Shown here: piece by piece, positions 39,309 through 47,788 of the stretch | How positions within the stretch are numbered: the first letter of the stretch is position 1 | Layout: the number at the start of each line of letters is the position of its first letter | From: Pycnopodia helianthoides | Taxonomy: Eukaryota > Echinodermata > Asteroidea > Forcipulatida > Asteriidae | Direction: 5' to 3' | Length of the DNA: 64,000 bases | NCBI GenBank assembly: GCA_032158295.1 | Contig: CM063262.1 | Span: 10,859,977 to 10,923,976, forward strand | Notes under the pieces: model-generated | What the model saw: the letters and a program-made list of their open reading frames with translations, nothing else | Databases searched by the model: none | Told to the model about the DNA's origin: nothing | Position numbers and translations under genes: made by a program

Positions 39309-42300
39309 CCAGTGCTCCTTTAAAGGAACATTACAGAATTGGTTTTGCTAACAAAACAGTTGCTGGCAGTGTAAGCACTTTATGTAATCCACCATATACA
39401 TAAACTGACAAACCTGTAGAAGTTTGAGATCGATCGGCCATCTGGGTCACGAGAAAATAGTGAAAAACCGATTACACATTTGCATGAAATCATATAAATT
39501 CAACAAATAAATAAAACGCTCACTGAGCGATAAACTCCAATCGGAAAATTAGTTTAATCATTTCTCATCAAATATGGCATTTCAGACAGAAATATTTCAA
39601 GGGATGTTTTCTACTATCATCATCATTAGACCGTGTAAGTTTTATGTAAATCTGTGATAAAAACGTATACTTTACAAGTTTTTTTCTTACCAATTCTGTA
39701 ATGTTCCTTTAACTGCTCTTATTCTACAATTAAGCAAGTACAAGGGTAAGGCTTGAAACACTTTCATATTCACTTAATTTTATCATATAGCTTACCCTGC
39801 TTTTGCGAGGGCTTTTTTTTGGGGGGGGGGTGCTCGGGGTTGCTTGTATCTCAAAAAAATGTATGATTTAATCTCAATCTTAATGTTAGATGTAACTTTT
39901 TATATATTTTTTGTTTATAAATTATTTAAACTGTGTGGTTGGCTGATATTGATATGGTGTGTTAATATAGTGCCCATTTTTGAGTAGCTAATTATTGTTT
40001 AACTTTATTGTTTAGTTCTTTTATGCACTTTCAGGCAAATATTTGTTATGGTTAGTGTTTGTTATCTTTTATGTGTTGTTAGATAATGTGAGGGCCCCCA
40101 ATGTCCAGGCTGTGATGGATGGGTCACCATCGTTGAATAATGTTTGAGTTAAAACAAAATCGACACAATACATCGTCATAACACCCAAGTAGGTCCTTTG
40201 ATGGTTTGATTGGAGGAATGAAGGTCATGTGACAGTCATTGTTTCGCAGCACTTCATGGCCTTCGTCGTTGAGCGTGCAATTTGGTACTGTAGACATTTT
40301 ACTTTGTTTAACAAAATTGTTTACGATTTGGTATAGAAGGCCTTCAGTAGCTAAAATCTATAAACTATAAACTGGCTTTACAATTTTGTTTGCCCTTTTG
40401 GCAAAACATACCATTTTTATATTAAGTATAAGTTTACCTTTTGCCAAGTTAACATTTTTTTTTTTTTTTTTTTTTTTTACATACAAACCTCTTAAAAACT
40501 TTGACAAAAATTCCATTGGAGGTAATAAGTGTGTGCATTCTGTTTAGTTTAAACTGGGATTGTTCCCAATTCACAGGACCTTAAACTGTTAAACACTTAC
40601 TTACCCATTGATCCACATGAGTAGATACGCTGAATGTTTTCTGGTCCAAGGATACCATCAGTCACCATCAAGTTGCTGTAAGAAACTTTGAAATCATCAG
40701 TTGGCCATCCAGTGCCATTACTTGAGTGAGGAGGAATGTATTTCCCGAGTTTCAGGTAATTGTCAATGTGATTATCCTCAAGATTATATTGAATCTGCAT
40801 ATCCAGAAATCCATCCCAATCCGGAGTTGTAGTATTTTCAGCTCGTTGCACTCTTATGCCGTTGAAGTACATCATTGCGACCACACCGTGATTGGAAAAG
40901 TTAAAGGAGCATACCAGATGGAACCACTGCCCCTGCTGGATGTCATGCTCATGTATAAGATATGTCATGTTTACCCCAATGGACGATCTCTCCTTGTTGT
41001 TATTCGCAGTACAAAGCAGCAGTTCACCCCTGAAGAACCACTGGTTGAATCCTGACTTGAAACTGTCATAGTTTCCCGCGCTAATCAGATTGGCCAAACC
41101 CATCAAGTCACGCTGGTTGTGAGGTTTTATCTTCAGCCATACTGCCCACGTGAAACTCCCAGTCGCACAGAACAACGGATCCGATATGCAGCTGCCGTCG
41201 TATTCACCGAGTACGACGGGGGCCTTCAGGTTGCTGGAGACGGTACAGGAATCCACAACGGCTCTCGGTGCGGGCACAAATTGAACATTCTTCGAGTTCA
41301 AATCTGGTGCGTTGTTAATGGACAAAAACATTCCTTCAGGGGGTTTAAATGCCTCACAATGCTTTTCATTGCTGATGTCCACTGTACCATTATCGCCAAG
41401 GGACCACTGGAAAATCTGAACAACATCTGTAAGGAGAGCGAATACACAAACACATGCTTAGTTTGATCAATCATTTTGTAAATACCAAAGATTAAAACAA
41501 AAACCCTGCATATCTTTGTAGATGGGTCATTTGGGCTTTCCTGTGATGACATAATGGCAAAACAACAACCAGACCAAAATTTGCTACAGATTGGAAAATT
41601 ATTTTGTTTAAGGAAACGGTAAATATCGGTTTTCGTTTTATTTACTTATTTTTTTAATTCCAAGTTTTCCCCCCCAAAAGGCTTAAAGCCACCCTCGGTA
41701 AGGGGCTAAGAAGAAGACAACTAAGATGAAAACATCTCAAGGGAACTGAAGGTAGGAATTGATATTCCTCTTAAAATAGTCTGGTTTGTAGGATGGAGGG
41801 AAACGTGCACCAGGCAAGGAGTTCCAAAGAGATGCAGTACAAGGAATAAAGCTGTGAAAATGGCTTCTTGTTCTACATCTCATCAAGATGAGAGTGTATG
41901 GGTGAAAAGAAGTCACAAAACATACGTATGAAAAATTCTTTAAAAAAGAACATTTTCAAAAGATAATATTCGCCTGTTTATAATAAATCGCCGTAAAAAT
42001 GCCACCTTAAATCGCAATTGGATAGCTTTTATACTTAGAAAAATCCATTAGGAAATATTGTGTGAAAAAAAGAAAGAAACGTGCTCAAAGGAAAGACCAT
42101 ACCAGGTAAAACGTGTTTAAGTTTCTTAAATTATTTGTGTTTCTTAAAGGTTGGGTCATATTTTGGTAATGATCCTCCCCAAAAACATTAATAATAATAA
42201 TACAAATAAAATAGATAAGTAAATAGATAAATACAAAAACAAAACGAAAAAAAAATAAAAATAAAACATAAACAATTGATATAAAAATATAGGAAAAATG

Positions 42301-42911
42301 TGTAATTGTTATCCGAAAGCCCACTTTTTATTAAGATAATAATGGTAGTAAGCATCCTGCAAATATTTTAGTCTAAAGTCTCCCACTAATTAGAAATTGA
42401 TAAGGATGTCGACTTAAAAAAATAAATAAATAAATAAAATTTCCGTGGTGTCTGTTAGTAAACATAACCGGGGCATCTCTCTAAACGTGCGACGTTCTTT
42501 ACGAAAATAGGGCGAAAGTTATTTTCGGTTTTCTCAAAAAAAAATATAAAAAAATAACTGAAACCCTGAAATGTGACTTTCTTTGTTGATAATAGTGATT
42601 ATAAATCAGCATTACGTTGACAAAAACCAAACTTCAGTTTTATGGGAAATTTTAATGTTGTTTTCAAGTGTTTTCCCAGGAGAATATGTACACAAACAAC
42701 AATAGCATATAGATATTGACATAACAGAAAGACCTACAAGAGTAGCGCTTGATAGCTAATTTTGTAGGGCACGTTAATCTGGGAGGTTCGAATCCCGTTC
42801 AAGTAATGTTTTCTGAATACAAAAATGTTTACCTGCTATCCCTTGAGGTCCGTGTTGACCTACGGATACGACTACACCGACTTCTAAAAGTAGCCAAGCA
42901 AAAATGAGCAT
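21342..42911 (-). CDS. Gene A: secreted or membrane protein with five LamG-Ig pairs, 3' end missing
   Basis: Eleven exons on the minus strand, all phase 1 at their boundaries: signal peptide (42911-42833), then LamG (41426), Ig (32255), LamG (31186), Ig (29337), LamG (28271), Ig (26912), LamG (25850), Ig (23799), LamG (23309), Ig (21668). Each LamG exon carries a leader with the motif WSLGxNGxVD followed by a concanavalin-like fold of the laminin-G/pentraxin type. Each Ig exon is 327 bases. LamG domains commonly bind glycans or proteins. Two of the five LamG exons contain 1-base deletions. No stop codon, transmembrane segment or poly-A site is seen before the gap at 21176, so the protein is incomplete. 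Its relation to gene B suggests a truncated adhesion GPCR, but that is inference. Confidence 0.8.
22095..22315 (-). repeat. tRNA-like SINE split by a 113-base MITE
   Basis: On the minus strand an A-box part (TAGCTCAGTCGGTAGAGCGC, near 22315-22270) and a B-box part (CGCAGGTTCAAGTTC, near 22130-22095) are separated by 22155-22267, which has its own terminal inverted repeats CTGTCCCCCGGAGATT. It lies between gene A exons Ig 5 and LamG 5. Confidence 0.65.
22534..23309 (-). CDS. Gene A LamG module 5, one 1-base deletion
   Basis: Splice sites are intact (acceptor TTTCCTCAG, donor GTGAGC). The length is 776 bases, one short of the phase-compatible 777. The first frame gives QPELYQWSLGSNGTVD, ESCAILKPEYSYIDLG and STGYTWSVWLKI. 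After a frame change near 23000-23020 the second frame gives VVSTGYDENYVSNFRLWI, LMVCSASKK, PWFHVACAVNLS, KLYIDGIW and FSSLVMVDGILS ending YSCGSMG. Its nearest relative is LamG module 4. A sequencing deletion and an early inactivating mutation cannot be told apart here. Confidence 0.75.
23473..23799 (-). CDS. Gene A Ig-like module 4
   Basis: A 327-base exon, phase 1-1, acceptor CACTACAG, donor GTACTT. Motifs: WGLKLRSLVQV, LQLVCTAS, IGWSVYKSK, VSSCVLTSTLTITNYRNLGY, VLRCSALC, ANLTIEG. It is intact. An additional cysteine (SALC) follows the F-strand cysteine and is not seen in the sister modules. Confidence 0.85.
24713..25007 (+). repeat. tRNA-derived SINE family a, internally deleted copy
   Basis: Head TGTCGTGGCCGAGCGG, B box GGTTCGGATCC, tail GAGCGCTATATAAAAAGC plus an ATT repeat. 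It lacks most of the body of the 19624 copy. It lies about 40 bases from LamG exon 4 of gene A. Confidence 0.78.
25046..25850 (-). CDS. Gene A LamG module 4, two 1-base deletions
   Basis: Splice sites are intact (acceptor GATATTCCAG, donor GTAAGT), but the exon is 805 bases, two short of the phase-compatible 807. The protein is readable across three frames: QPGLYKWSLGGNGSVDL; then DSCAVLKPKYSYIDLG, TGYTWSAWLKI and RLWLTRDFKYIVC; then INVTNF, PWFHVACSVNF, ETYINGAW and YSNLVLTDGFLGDD ending YSCGSMG. The frame changes near 25695-25702 and again near 25418-25432, the second beside an A-run. The protein signal on both sides is good, so this is either a very young lesion or a consensus error. Confidence 0.75.
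26586..26912 (-). CDS. Gene A Ig-like module 3
   Basis: A 327-base exon, phase 1-1, acceptor TTCGGTAG, donor GTAATT. Motifs: WKLKLRSLVRV, LQLVCTAS, ITWSVYKSN, ASSCVQTSTLTVENYRKQGY, SAVKCTTS, ANITIPG. It is intact and has the same length and cysteine pattern as modules 1, 2 and 4. Confidence 0.85.
27180..27310. repeat. GGGTCA-rich short repeat
   Basis: Inverted and direct GACCC/GGGTC words (TTACTGACCCAAAAGGGGTC, AGATCCGGGTCACTT). Related sequence at 46628-46790 and 53070-53130. Confidence 0.5.
27540..28271 (-). CDS. Gene A LamG module 3
   Basis: A 732-base exon, phase 1-1, acceptor GTCCAATAG, donor GTAAGT. It reads QPEIFLWSLGDNGTVDV, the conserved APRVVEDSCAV, TCVADYSFCVSAGFTWSVWL, LFCSANIN, SWIHIACVFNLS, RAYLNALE and MSNLVVTDGPIGDE ending YECGSLG. 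In the YxNG turn the last residue is A (YLNA), a change at a position normally glycine. It is the shortest LamG module of the gene and is intact. Confidence 0.85.
28472..28850 (+). mobile_element. LINE 3' fragment
   Basis: Plus-strand pieces of a non-LTR reverse transcriptase C-terminus in two frames: MLRSAVDVSWKDRIPN, then KFAGHCKRS, VLWQPTHGKRSKGRPYK. R-RLKF-GH and G-R-GRP are landmarks of that region. It lies in the gene A intron between LamG 3 and Ig 2. Confidence 0.65.
29011..29337 (-). CDS. Gene A Ig-like module 2
   Basis: A 327-base exon, phase 1-1, acceptor TGCAATAG, donor GTACAT. Motifs in order: WELKLRSLVRV, LQLVCTAS, ITWRVYKSK, LSSCVLTSTLTVTNYRKLGY, GSVVMCVAA. It is intact and very close in sequence to the neighbouring Ig modules, as expected from tandem duplication of LamG-Ig pairs. 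Confidence 0.85.
29554..29923 (+). repeat. MITE family 1, copy 2
   Basis: 370 bases between TTAA sites, same termini and body as 76-493. The central palindrome is diverged here. It lies in the gene A intron between LamG 2 and Ig 2. Confidence 0.88.
30170..30380 (+). repeat. tRNA-derived SINE family b, copy 2
   Basis: Same head (GGTCTAGTGGT, then GGTTCGAATCC) and tail as 580-800. It lies directly downstream of LamG exon 2 of gene A, ending about 30 bases from its donor. Confidence 0.7.
30410..31186 (-). CDS. Gene A LamG module 2
   Basis: A 777-base exon, phase 1-1. The acceptor is CGTCATGAAG, a weaker site lacking pyrimidines just before the AG, and the donor is GTGAGT. It encodes QPGYYQWTLGENGNVDV, TSTGFTWSLWLRF, LLFCSSYNN, KWFHITCVFNFS, KAYVNGIE and YSNLVVIDGVLED ending CGSR. 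The open frame is uninterrupted. It is one of three intact LamG modules in this gene. Confidence 0.85.
31929..32255 (-). CDS. Gene A Ig-like module 1
   Basis: A 327-base exon, phase 1-1, acceptor TTTTCAG, donor GTAGAC. It begins WDFKLRSLVWV, then LQLVCTAS (B-strand cysteine), IAWSVYKSK (core tryptophan), VSSCVLTSTLIVENYRK (extra cysteine plus E strand) and MVVCSTS (F-strand cysteine). The segment NYRxxGY replaces the usual DxGxY before the last cysteine. It is separated from LamG 1 by an 8.3 kb intron full of repeats. It is intact. Confidence 0.8.
32480..32921 (+). repeat. MITE family 5, copy 1
   Basis: Terminal inverted repeats start AAAGGTAGGGTCATAGATTG. TTAA on the left, TTTA on the right. 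It directly abuts a foldback element beginning at 32929. Confidence 0.85.
32929..33636. repeat. Foldback element with three internal 150-base repeats
   Basis: Outer arms of about 80 bases (GGTCATATCTTTGGATTCCG and its complement) enclose three tandem units starting at 33047, 33192 and 33347 (GGTCAG-A-GACCCC, CAATTA-CATTCCAGTGGAT). The units contain AAGATGGCG and CGGCGGCCAT words. Confidence 0.75.
33848..34135 (-). repeat. SINE family a, reverse 5'-truncated copy
   Basis: Reverse complement of the body and tail of the 19624 copy: the ATT-repeat tail, GTAAAGGTTTACAATG, ACACCGGGGC and ACGTGCATTACACA. The tRNA head is missing. Confidence 0.7.
34980..35580. repeat. AT-rich minisatellite interrupted by MITE family 2
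   Basis: Degenerate repeats of CTCGAAAATAAAAATAACTG on both sides of the MITE at 35101-35444. Confidence 0.55.
35101..35444 (+). repeat. MITE family 2, copy 1
   Basis: Left terminus TTAAAGGGTGTGTACAACAT, with its inverted complement at the right. It is inserted within a degenerate AT-rich minisatellite that continues on both sides. Confidence 0.85.
36361..36600. repeat. Worn repeat related to 8930-10040
   Basis: Shares GGAGGCACTTATTGTTCACT and CACGATTCTAGTAATTA-type segments with the repeats around 8930-8990 and 9800-10012. Confidence 0.45.
38040..38430. repeat. Second copy of the TTGTTATACC MITE-like element
   Basis: Shares ACGATCAAGGTAATGTACTC-like, TCGTATCACATCATGTGACA-like and TTCTCGACCAATAA words with 7200-7575. 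The ends are worn. Confidence 0.55.
38965..39235 (+). mobile_element. LINE RT C-terminal fragment
   Basis: Reads HTHLGVFIDNKLNF, then, past stops, ALFARA, IWFFPIWCGVPN and LLIKKNQQLKNRAPRIVLKA. LGV-ID-KL and the Q-N-R-A-R-I end are typical of Jockey/CR1-like LINEs. Inactive. Confidence 0.6.
39320..39712 (+). repeat. MITE family 3
   Basis: TTAA on both sides and a perfect terminal inverted repeat of about 21 bases starting TAAAGGAACATTACAGAATT. No coding capacity. It lies just after a LINE fragment and a T-run. Confidence 0.88.
40605..41426 (-). CDS. Gene A LamG module 1
   Basis: An 822-base exon, phase 1-1, acceptor CTCCTTACAG, donor GTAAGT. It opens with IFQWSLGDNGTVDIS, then the LamG fold: cysteine pair bracketing the first sheet (DSCTVSS, SCISDPLFC), SFTWAVWLKI, the LLCTANNN strand, the signature QWFHLVCSFNF, MMYFNGIRV (the YxNG turn of LamG/pentraxin domains) and the closing YSNLMVTDGILG ... 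IYSCGSMG. It is the longest LamG module in the gene. It is intact, with several N-glycosylation sequons. Confidence 0.85.
42144..42635 (+). repeat. MITE family 5, copy 2, degenerate
   Basis: Left end TTAAAGGTTGGGTCAT; the right part shares ATTACGTTGACAAAAACCAA with copy 1. The middle is interrupted by A-rich sequence and the right terminus is not clean. It lies in intron 1 of gene A. Confidence 0.65.
42833..42911 (-). CDS. Gene A exon 1: start codon and signal peptide
   Basis: The ATG at 42911 opens MLIFAWLLLEVGVVVSVG, a short, clear signal peptide with no charged residue before the hydrophobic core. The exon ends in phase 1 at a GTAAAC donor at 42832 after 79 coding bases. It joins in frame to the LamG exon whose acceptor is at 41427. 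The upstream sequence contains a weak TATA-like TATTAAAT on the minus strand near 43085, too weak to call a promoter. The start site lies about 6.5 kb downstream of the stop codon of gene B. Confidence 0.75.
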
Positions 42912-45180
42912 CTTCGTTTCAAGTTTTGTTCTCGTCGAGGAGCGGGAAACATCACTTCACACCTCCACTCTTTCAACCATCGTCTGAAGCAATTGTCAGA
43001 AACCAATTTGTTGGTGATCGATCACCTCGGTAAAACCCTGCCCGTTGACGAGGCCAGTTCTGTGCGAAATCGTTGAAGCATTTAATACGAGCGTGATGAT
43101 TTAGCAACAGGAAAACGCTTCATAATGGTGGGGGAAGGAGGAGGGGGAGGAGGAGGGGGGGGGGAGAGAAACCAATTTGAATTTTGGGGTGAAAAGGAGT
43201 AAATATCTGGGAGGGTGATTTTTTTTTGTGCAATATTTTGTGTAGCAGAATGATCCCCATCTTTCCAATGCGGTGAGAAAAATGTGGGTTAATCTAAAGT
43301 CGTTGGTATTAACACACACACACACACACGGTTCTTATAATATAGCGCTGTATCACACTGCTGGGATCGAGGGGCGTCTCAAAGCGCTTAATTTTTTTTT
43401 CTAAAAGGTATGGGGAGCTATATATATAAAAAATGTTTTAAATAAGACACATTTTTTTCGTAGCACCATGTTAACGGTTTTGTCAGAACCAGATTCAAAG
43501 AATAACAGAAATAAGTCCCAAGTAAAACCAGAATCCTTTAGTTTTCTTATCCACTTAAACTGTACATAGTTTATTTAACATTCCAAATAATTCACCGGCA
43601 TTTAAATCAAAATTAGAATTCAGCAAATAATAATTCACATTGTTTCTTTGTTTGAATTCAAGAAGCTTCTTATGAAATCAAGTTTTTTTCTTAGATATCT
43701 TTCTTGCTCAACTGTGGTGTAGCTTTCACCTCATTTGCTAACTTGCAATTAATGTTACAATTCTGTCCATGGGAACTTTAACATTTATAATCACTTTTAC
43801 TAGCTTTGCAACAATACAGACCAATTCACTTCAGTGGCTGTCTCTCAATCTCTCTTTAAATACAAAATAAGTTTTGGTGTACCTTCCACCTGGTTTCTCA
43901 CTATTAACTGTTCATCTTAAAACAATATACATTAAACGACATGGTACTCGGGTTTGGTTGTTAAGGTGCTGTGTTGAGGACCTCTCTCTCTCTCTCTCTC
44001 TGCATTAGCTTTAGGAGTTTGGGAAGCCCCGTCCCACAGTCACACGGCGTCTTCAATAATGTCCTTCACTTTAGAACTCCAACCCGTACTAAAGGCCATC
44101 TGATATAAAAAACAGTCAACCAAAACTATCGAAACATGGGAACTAGACACATACTACATATTACTTTCCAATTATCTGCAATATCAACGAAACTATCACT
44201 TAGTCCCAACATGGTGAAGAGACTCAAATAACTAACAGTGATACTTTCCTAAAAGTTTTAGGAATTTCAATGTTAAAAGAAAACAGAGTTTACTTCAATT
44301 CTTTCTCTTGAGCACTTCTTAAATAGTGGGCTAACCTGAATTAGGCTACATTCACAATTTAGTTATCAGAACATCTTAAGTTAGCAGTGTAGGATTTTGA
44401 GTAAATAGAATTTACAAACTTACGGATTTCAAATGCGTCGTACTCTTGGGTTGTGCTGGTTGGTTCTGCTAGCCCTCCTACATGTGGTGGCGGCCTGAAT
44501 ACCGCACTCAAGCGTTATTTAAATTGATTTGCCTCAGTAGCTGCATCCACTGAGCTTTGGCTTTGGCATATATTTTTATGCCAACTGATGCACAAATCTG
44601 CTTGCAAGACTGTACTGGTTGGTGGCTAGAGTAGTACCTCACACACCCTCTCTATCTCAGGTTTTGATGTCAACTGACATTCACAATTTCCTATACTGCC
44701 TATGATTTTGACACAGGTTCCTTTTTCACTCACTCTCTTTGTACTCGACTACACCCATCCTCACTATTCCTATTATTATACTACTATTAAATCTACTCAT
44801 AAGCTGAAAGTGAAAGGACACAAACAATCTGAGTTATGTAATGTAGCTGAATGTTTGAGCTACAACTTTATTGTCACATCTATATTACATTACCGCTACA
44901 TTAAGCCTGATGAAACCCTGGCTAAAAGGTTTAAAGGAATGGTTCAGTATATGACCAAAGTAATTGCAGGTATACAACAAAGGCTAACTTCAACAAAAGA
45001 AACATACCACACTGTATAGTAGTGCATTTGACAATCCATGGCCTGATTGACTGGTGTACCTAAATTAGGTCGAGGTATGCAATAAGACTGTTCCATTAAG
45101 TTTGTTAAAAAGGTAAGTTGAACTAAGGACTGAATCATTTTATCCACAGGTAAGTACAAATAAAAGCATATTTCAATCTA
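42912..45180. other. Intergenic, upstream of gene A
   Basis: Contains the 5' flank of gene A, a GGA-rich stretch (43128-43165), an AC repeat (43313-43328), a TC repeat (43982-44000) and a SINE-tail-like GCGTCTCAAAGCGCTTA (43374-43390). The 105-codon ORF at 44702 resembles nothing I know. Confidence 0.5.
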
Positions 45181-45189
45181 CATTGTGAC

Positions 45190-45714
45190 AGGTTTACGGT
45201 GCTACGGCGCAATCTACAGCCCAACAATACCAGAAAATACTCGTGCGCACCTCTTCGCTTCACGATACTGGGTTCATTTGCGTGCATTACACGCAACTTG
45301 GGACTTAAAGGGTGTGTACAGCATTGGTAAAATTGAAGTTATAAATGTTGCACATAACTTACATGGTATAAAGATGGCCATGGTGGTAAACTTCCCTTTA
45401 AATGTTTGCTTGAAATGCTGCAGTTTTTAGGAAATGAGTAAACCAAATTATCTTTATCGCACGTGTCAAGAAATCCGATGTTTGAAAACAGTGAAAACAG
45501 GTTTTTCACTGTTTTCTCATGACACCGAAGACCGATTGATCTTAAAATTTCACAGGTGTGTTATTTCATGTATATGTTGGGTCACATGAAATGCAGATAC
45601 TAGTCTTTGAAATTTACCGTTACTGTGCATGTGCTTTAAGGCTTTACGGCCGGGACTCGAACCCACACACCAAAGCTTGAGTCCAGTACACTTGACCGCT
45701 CGGCCACGACACGC
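45190..45714 (-). repeat. SINE family a, reverse copy split by a MITE
   Basis: Body at 45190-45304 and tRNA-like head at 45641-45714 (GGACTCGAACCC, GACCGCTCGGCCACGAC in reverse), separated by MITE family 2. This gives a clear relative age. Confidence 0.72.
45305..45639 (+). repeat. MITE family 2, copy 2, inside a SINE
   Basis: TTAA at both ends and the same body as 35101-35444. It splits a minus-strand SINE whose inner part is at 45190-45304 and whose head is at 45641-45714, so it inserted after the SINE. Confidence 0.82.
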
Positions 45715-46015
45715 AAGATAGTGGCGTATAGTATCCACTTACGGCTGGCTTACTAATGCGTATGAAATAAGATAGGCACCAGTCTTTTCGATGGTACTCA
45801 TATCTCTTTCATACAGACTGCTCAATACTCAGGGAACCAGTTTCAAAGAGCAGTAAACAATCTACCACATAATGGGCAGCTTTGAAATCACTTGTGTAAA
45901 GTAAAATATGCTTAGCCACTGTTTTTGATAATAAATGAACACTCTATTTGAACAAAATCGAGTTTAAAGTCTCACTTGAGTCGTCAAGCTTTTTTATTTT
46001 CACAACCTTACTCAT

Positions 46016-46399
46016 TTAAAGGCACAGTATACGTTTGGCAATTGGAGCCTACTGATTGTGTTAATCCTATATAAATGAAGGTACATACAATAAAACTAAC
46101 CTGTGAATATTTCACTACAAAAGGTGGTCGCGTTTTTTAGTTATCACCGAAAAACTTGAGCGAATATTTCCACGCAGGAAGAATATTCCCCATAGGAATA
46201 CACAGTCTGAGAAGCGTTTTGACATCAGATTCAAAGTTTGGGGAATAAAAAGTGACATATTTTCCATAACCGTAGTACTTCGAAGTTAAAACTTTCTCAA
46301 AAGTCATTATACTACCCGAGGCTGCTGTACTTCTTACCAAGTAAGTTTATATTGCCATTAATTTTCAGAGTCATTACCAAACGTAAACTGTGCCTTTAA
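46016..46399 (+). repeat. MITE family 4, copy 2
   Basis: TTAA at both ends, with termini TTAAAGGCACAGTATACG and the complement of TTAAAGGCACAGTTTACG. No coding capacity. Confidence 0.85.
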
Positions 46400-46627
46400 A
46401 TGGTCCCTGCATGAAGAGGCCCTATTGCACACACAGTCAATCCTGTATTTATAACACAACGATACGCATTTTTAGGAGCCCTCAGTCCATGTATTTTCCG
46501 AGTTGCTTTTTGTATAGATTTTGAGACGTTTGTTTTTTCCTCACTATTAAACGTTGAACTTGAAATGTACCGCTGAAAAAAAATACCGCATGATACTAAA
46601 AACGTCACTATCGTTAAAATACACTCT

Positions 46628-46790
46628 ATAAACTTCAGGGTCAGGCTGACTCAGAAAGTGGTTAAGAACCGGAGTGTAACTCGGATTCTGCGTCAGTTTG
46701 ACCCATTTCTAGGTCATTATGACTTACATTCCGGGTCACAGAAATGGGTCAGGCCCCCTTGGACCCGGAAATAGATCGATTCTAAAGCGG
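46628..46790. repeat. GGGTCA-rich short repeat
   Basis: Same family as 27180: TTGACCCATTTCTAGGTCAT, TTCCGGGTCACAGAAATGGG, GGTCAGGCCCCC. Confidence 0.5.
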
Positions 46791-47418
46791 AGATTTTTAG
46801 AGTAATATTTATTTGTTTTTTGCAGGATTGATGCGGGATTTTATTTTAGCAACAACGGCCCATTCACTTTTTTTTTAGAGCCTTACAATCTACGTACTTA
46901 TTTCCACTCCATTTTCTCATATATGCTTTAAATGTAAAGTTAAAGCTAGCCTGTAAATGTGTTTTGTAAAAATAAAAATGAATTAATACATAAATAAATA
47001 TAGATATATATTTTTTTTACAATTAAAACACTAGGCTATCTGTGTTCTATTATAAGCTTTCACGAACAAACGAATGTGTCAAAAATCACAAGTGTGTATA
47101 TGATTTTAAATTTTTATTTTGTTTACAAATTCTTACTTACTTATTGCTTTTAACACGTCCAGCAAGTTTCAGGACCTAACACGTAGTGGTTTCGTAATGA
47201 CACTAATTAGCAAGACCGACGAATCATCATAATTGCCTATTTGCGTTTTCATGAAGTGGCGAATCAAGATTGATCACTTTCTCCACTGAATAACATAGCA
47301 CTGGCACGGTGCAAAACATGCATGGTGTCACTTTTGCATTTTCACGAACCGGCGAATATCAATGCATTGGTTTGTGCACAGCGCTCCGCGTGAACGTTTC
47401 TTTTTTTCCCAAATGTGG

Positions 47419-47788
47419 CAAAGACACTGGACACCTTTGGTATTGTCAAAGACCAGTCTTCTCACTTGGTGTATCTCAACATATGCACAAAATAACAAAC
47501 CTGTGAAAATTTGAACTCAATTGGTCGTCGAAGTTGCGAGATAATAGTAAAAAACACCCTTGTCACACGAACTTGTGTGCTTTCGGATGCTTGATTTCGA
47601 GACCTCACGCGTGAGGTCTCAAAATCAATTCAAATATTTTACTTCTTTCTCAAAAACTACGTTACTTCAGAGGGAGCCGTTTCTCACAATGTTTTATACT
47701 ATCAACAGCTCTCCATTGCTCGTTACCAAGTAAGTTTTTATGCTAAACATTATTTTGAGTAATTACCAATAGTGTCCAGTGCCTTTAA
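47419..47788 (+). repeat. MITE family 1, copy 3
   Basis: Same body as the other two copies. The left TTAA is lost (GGCAAAGACACTGG), the right TTAA is kept. The central GACCTCACGCGTGAGGTC palindrome is present. Confidence 0.85.

Noticed and set aside
43077..43092. TATA-like TATTAAAT upstream of gene A as promoter
   Set aside because: A single AT-rich word in AT-rich DNA, with no initiator or transcript evidence.
44702..45019. 105-codon plus-strand ORF
   Set aside because: No recognisable domain, no splice context, low-complexity start, in AT-rich intergenic sequence. Length is within chance expectation.
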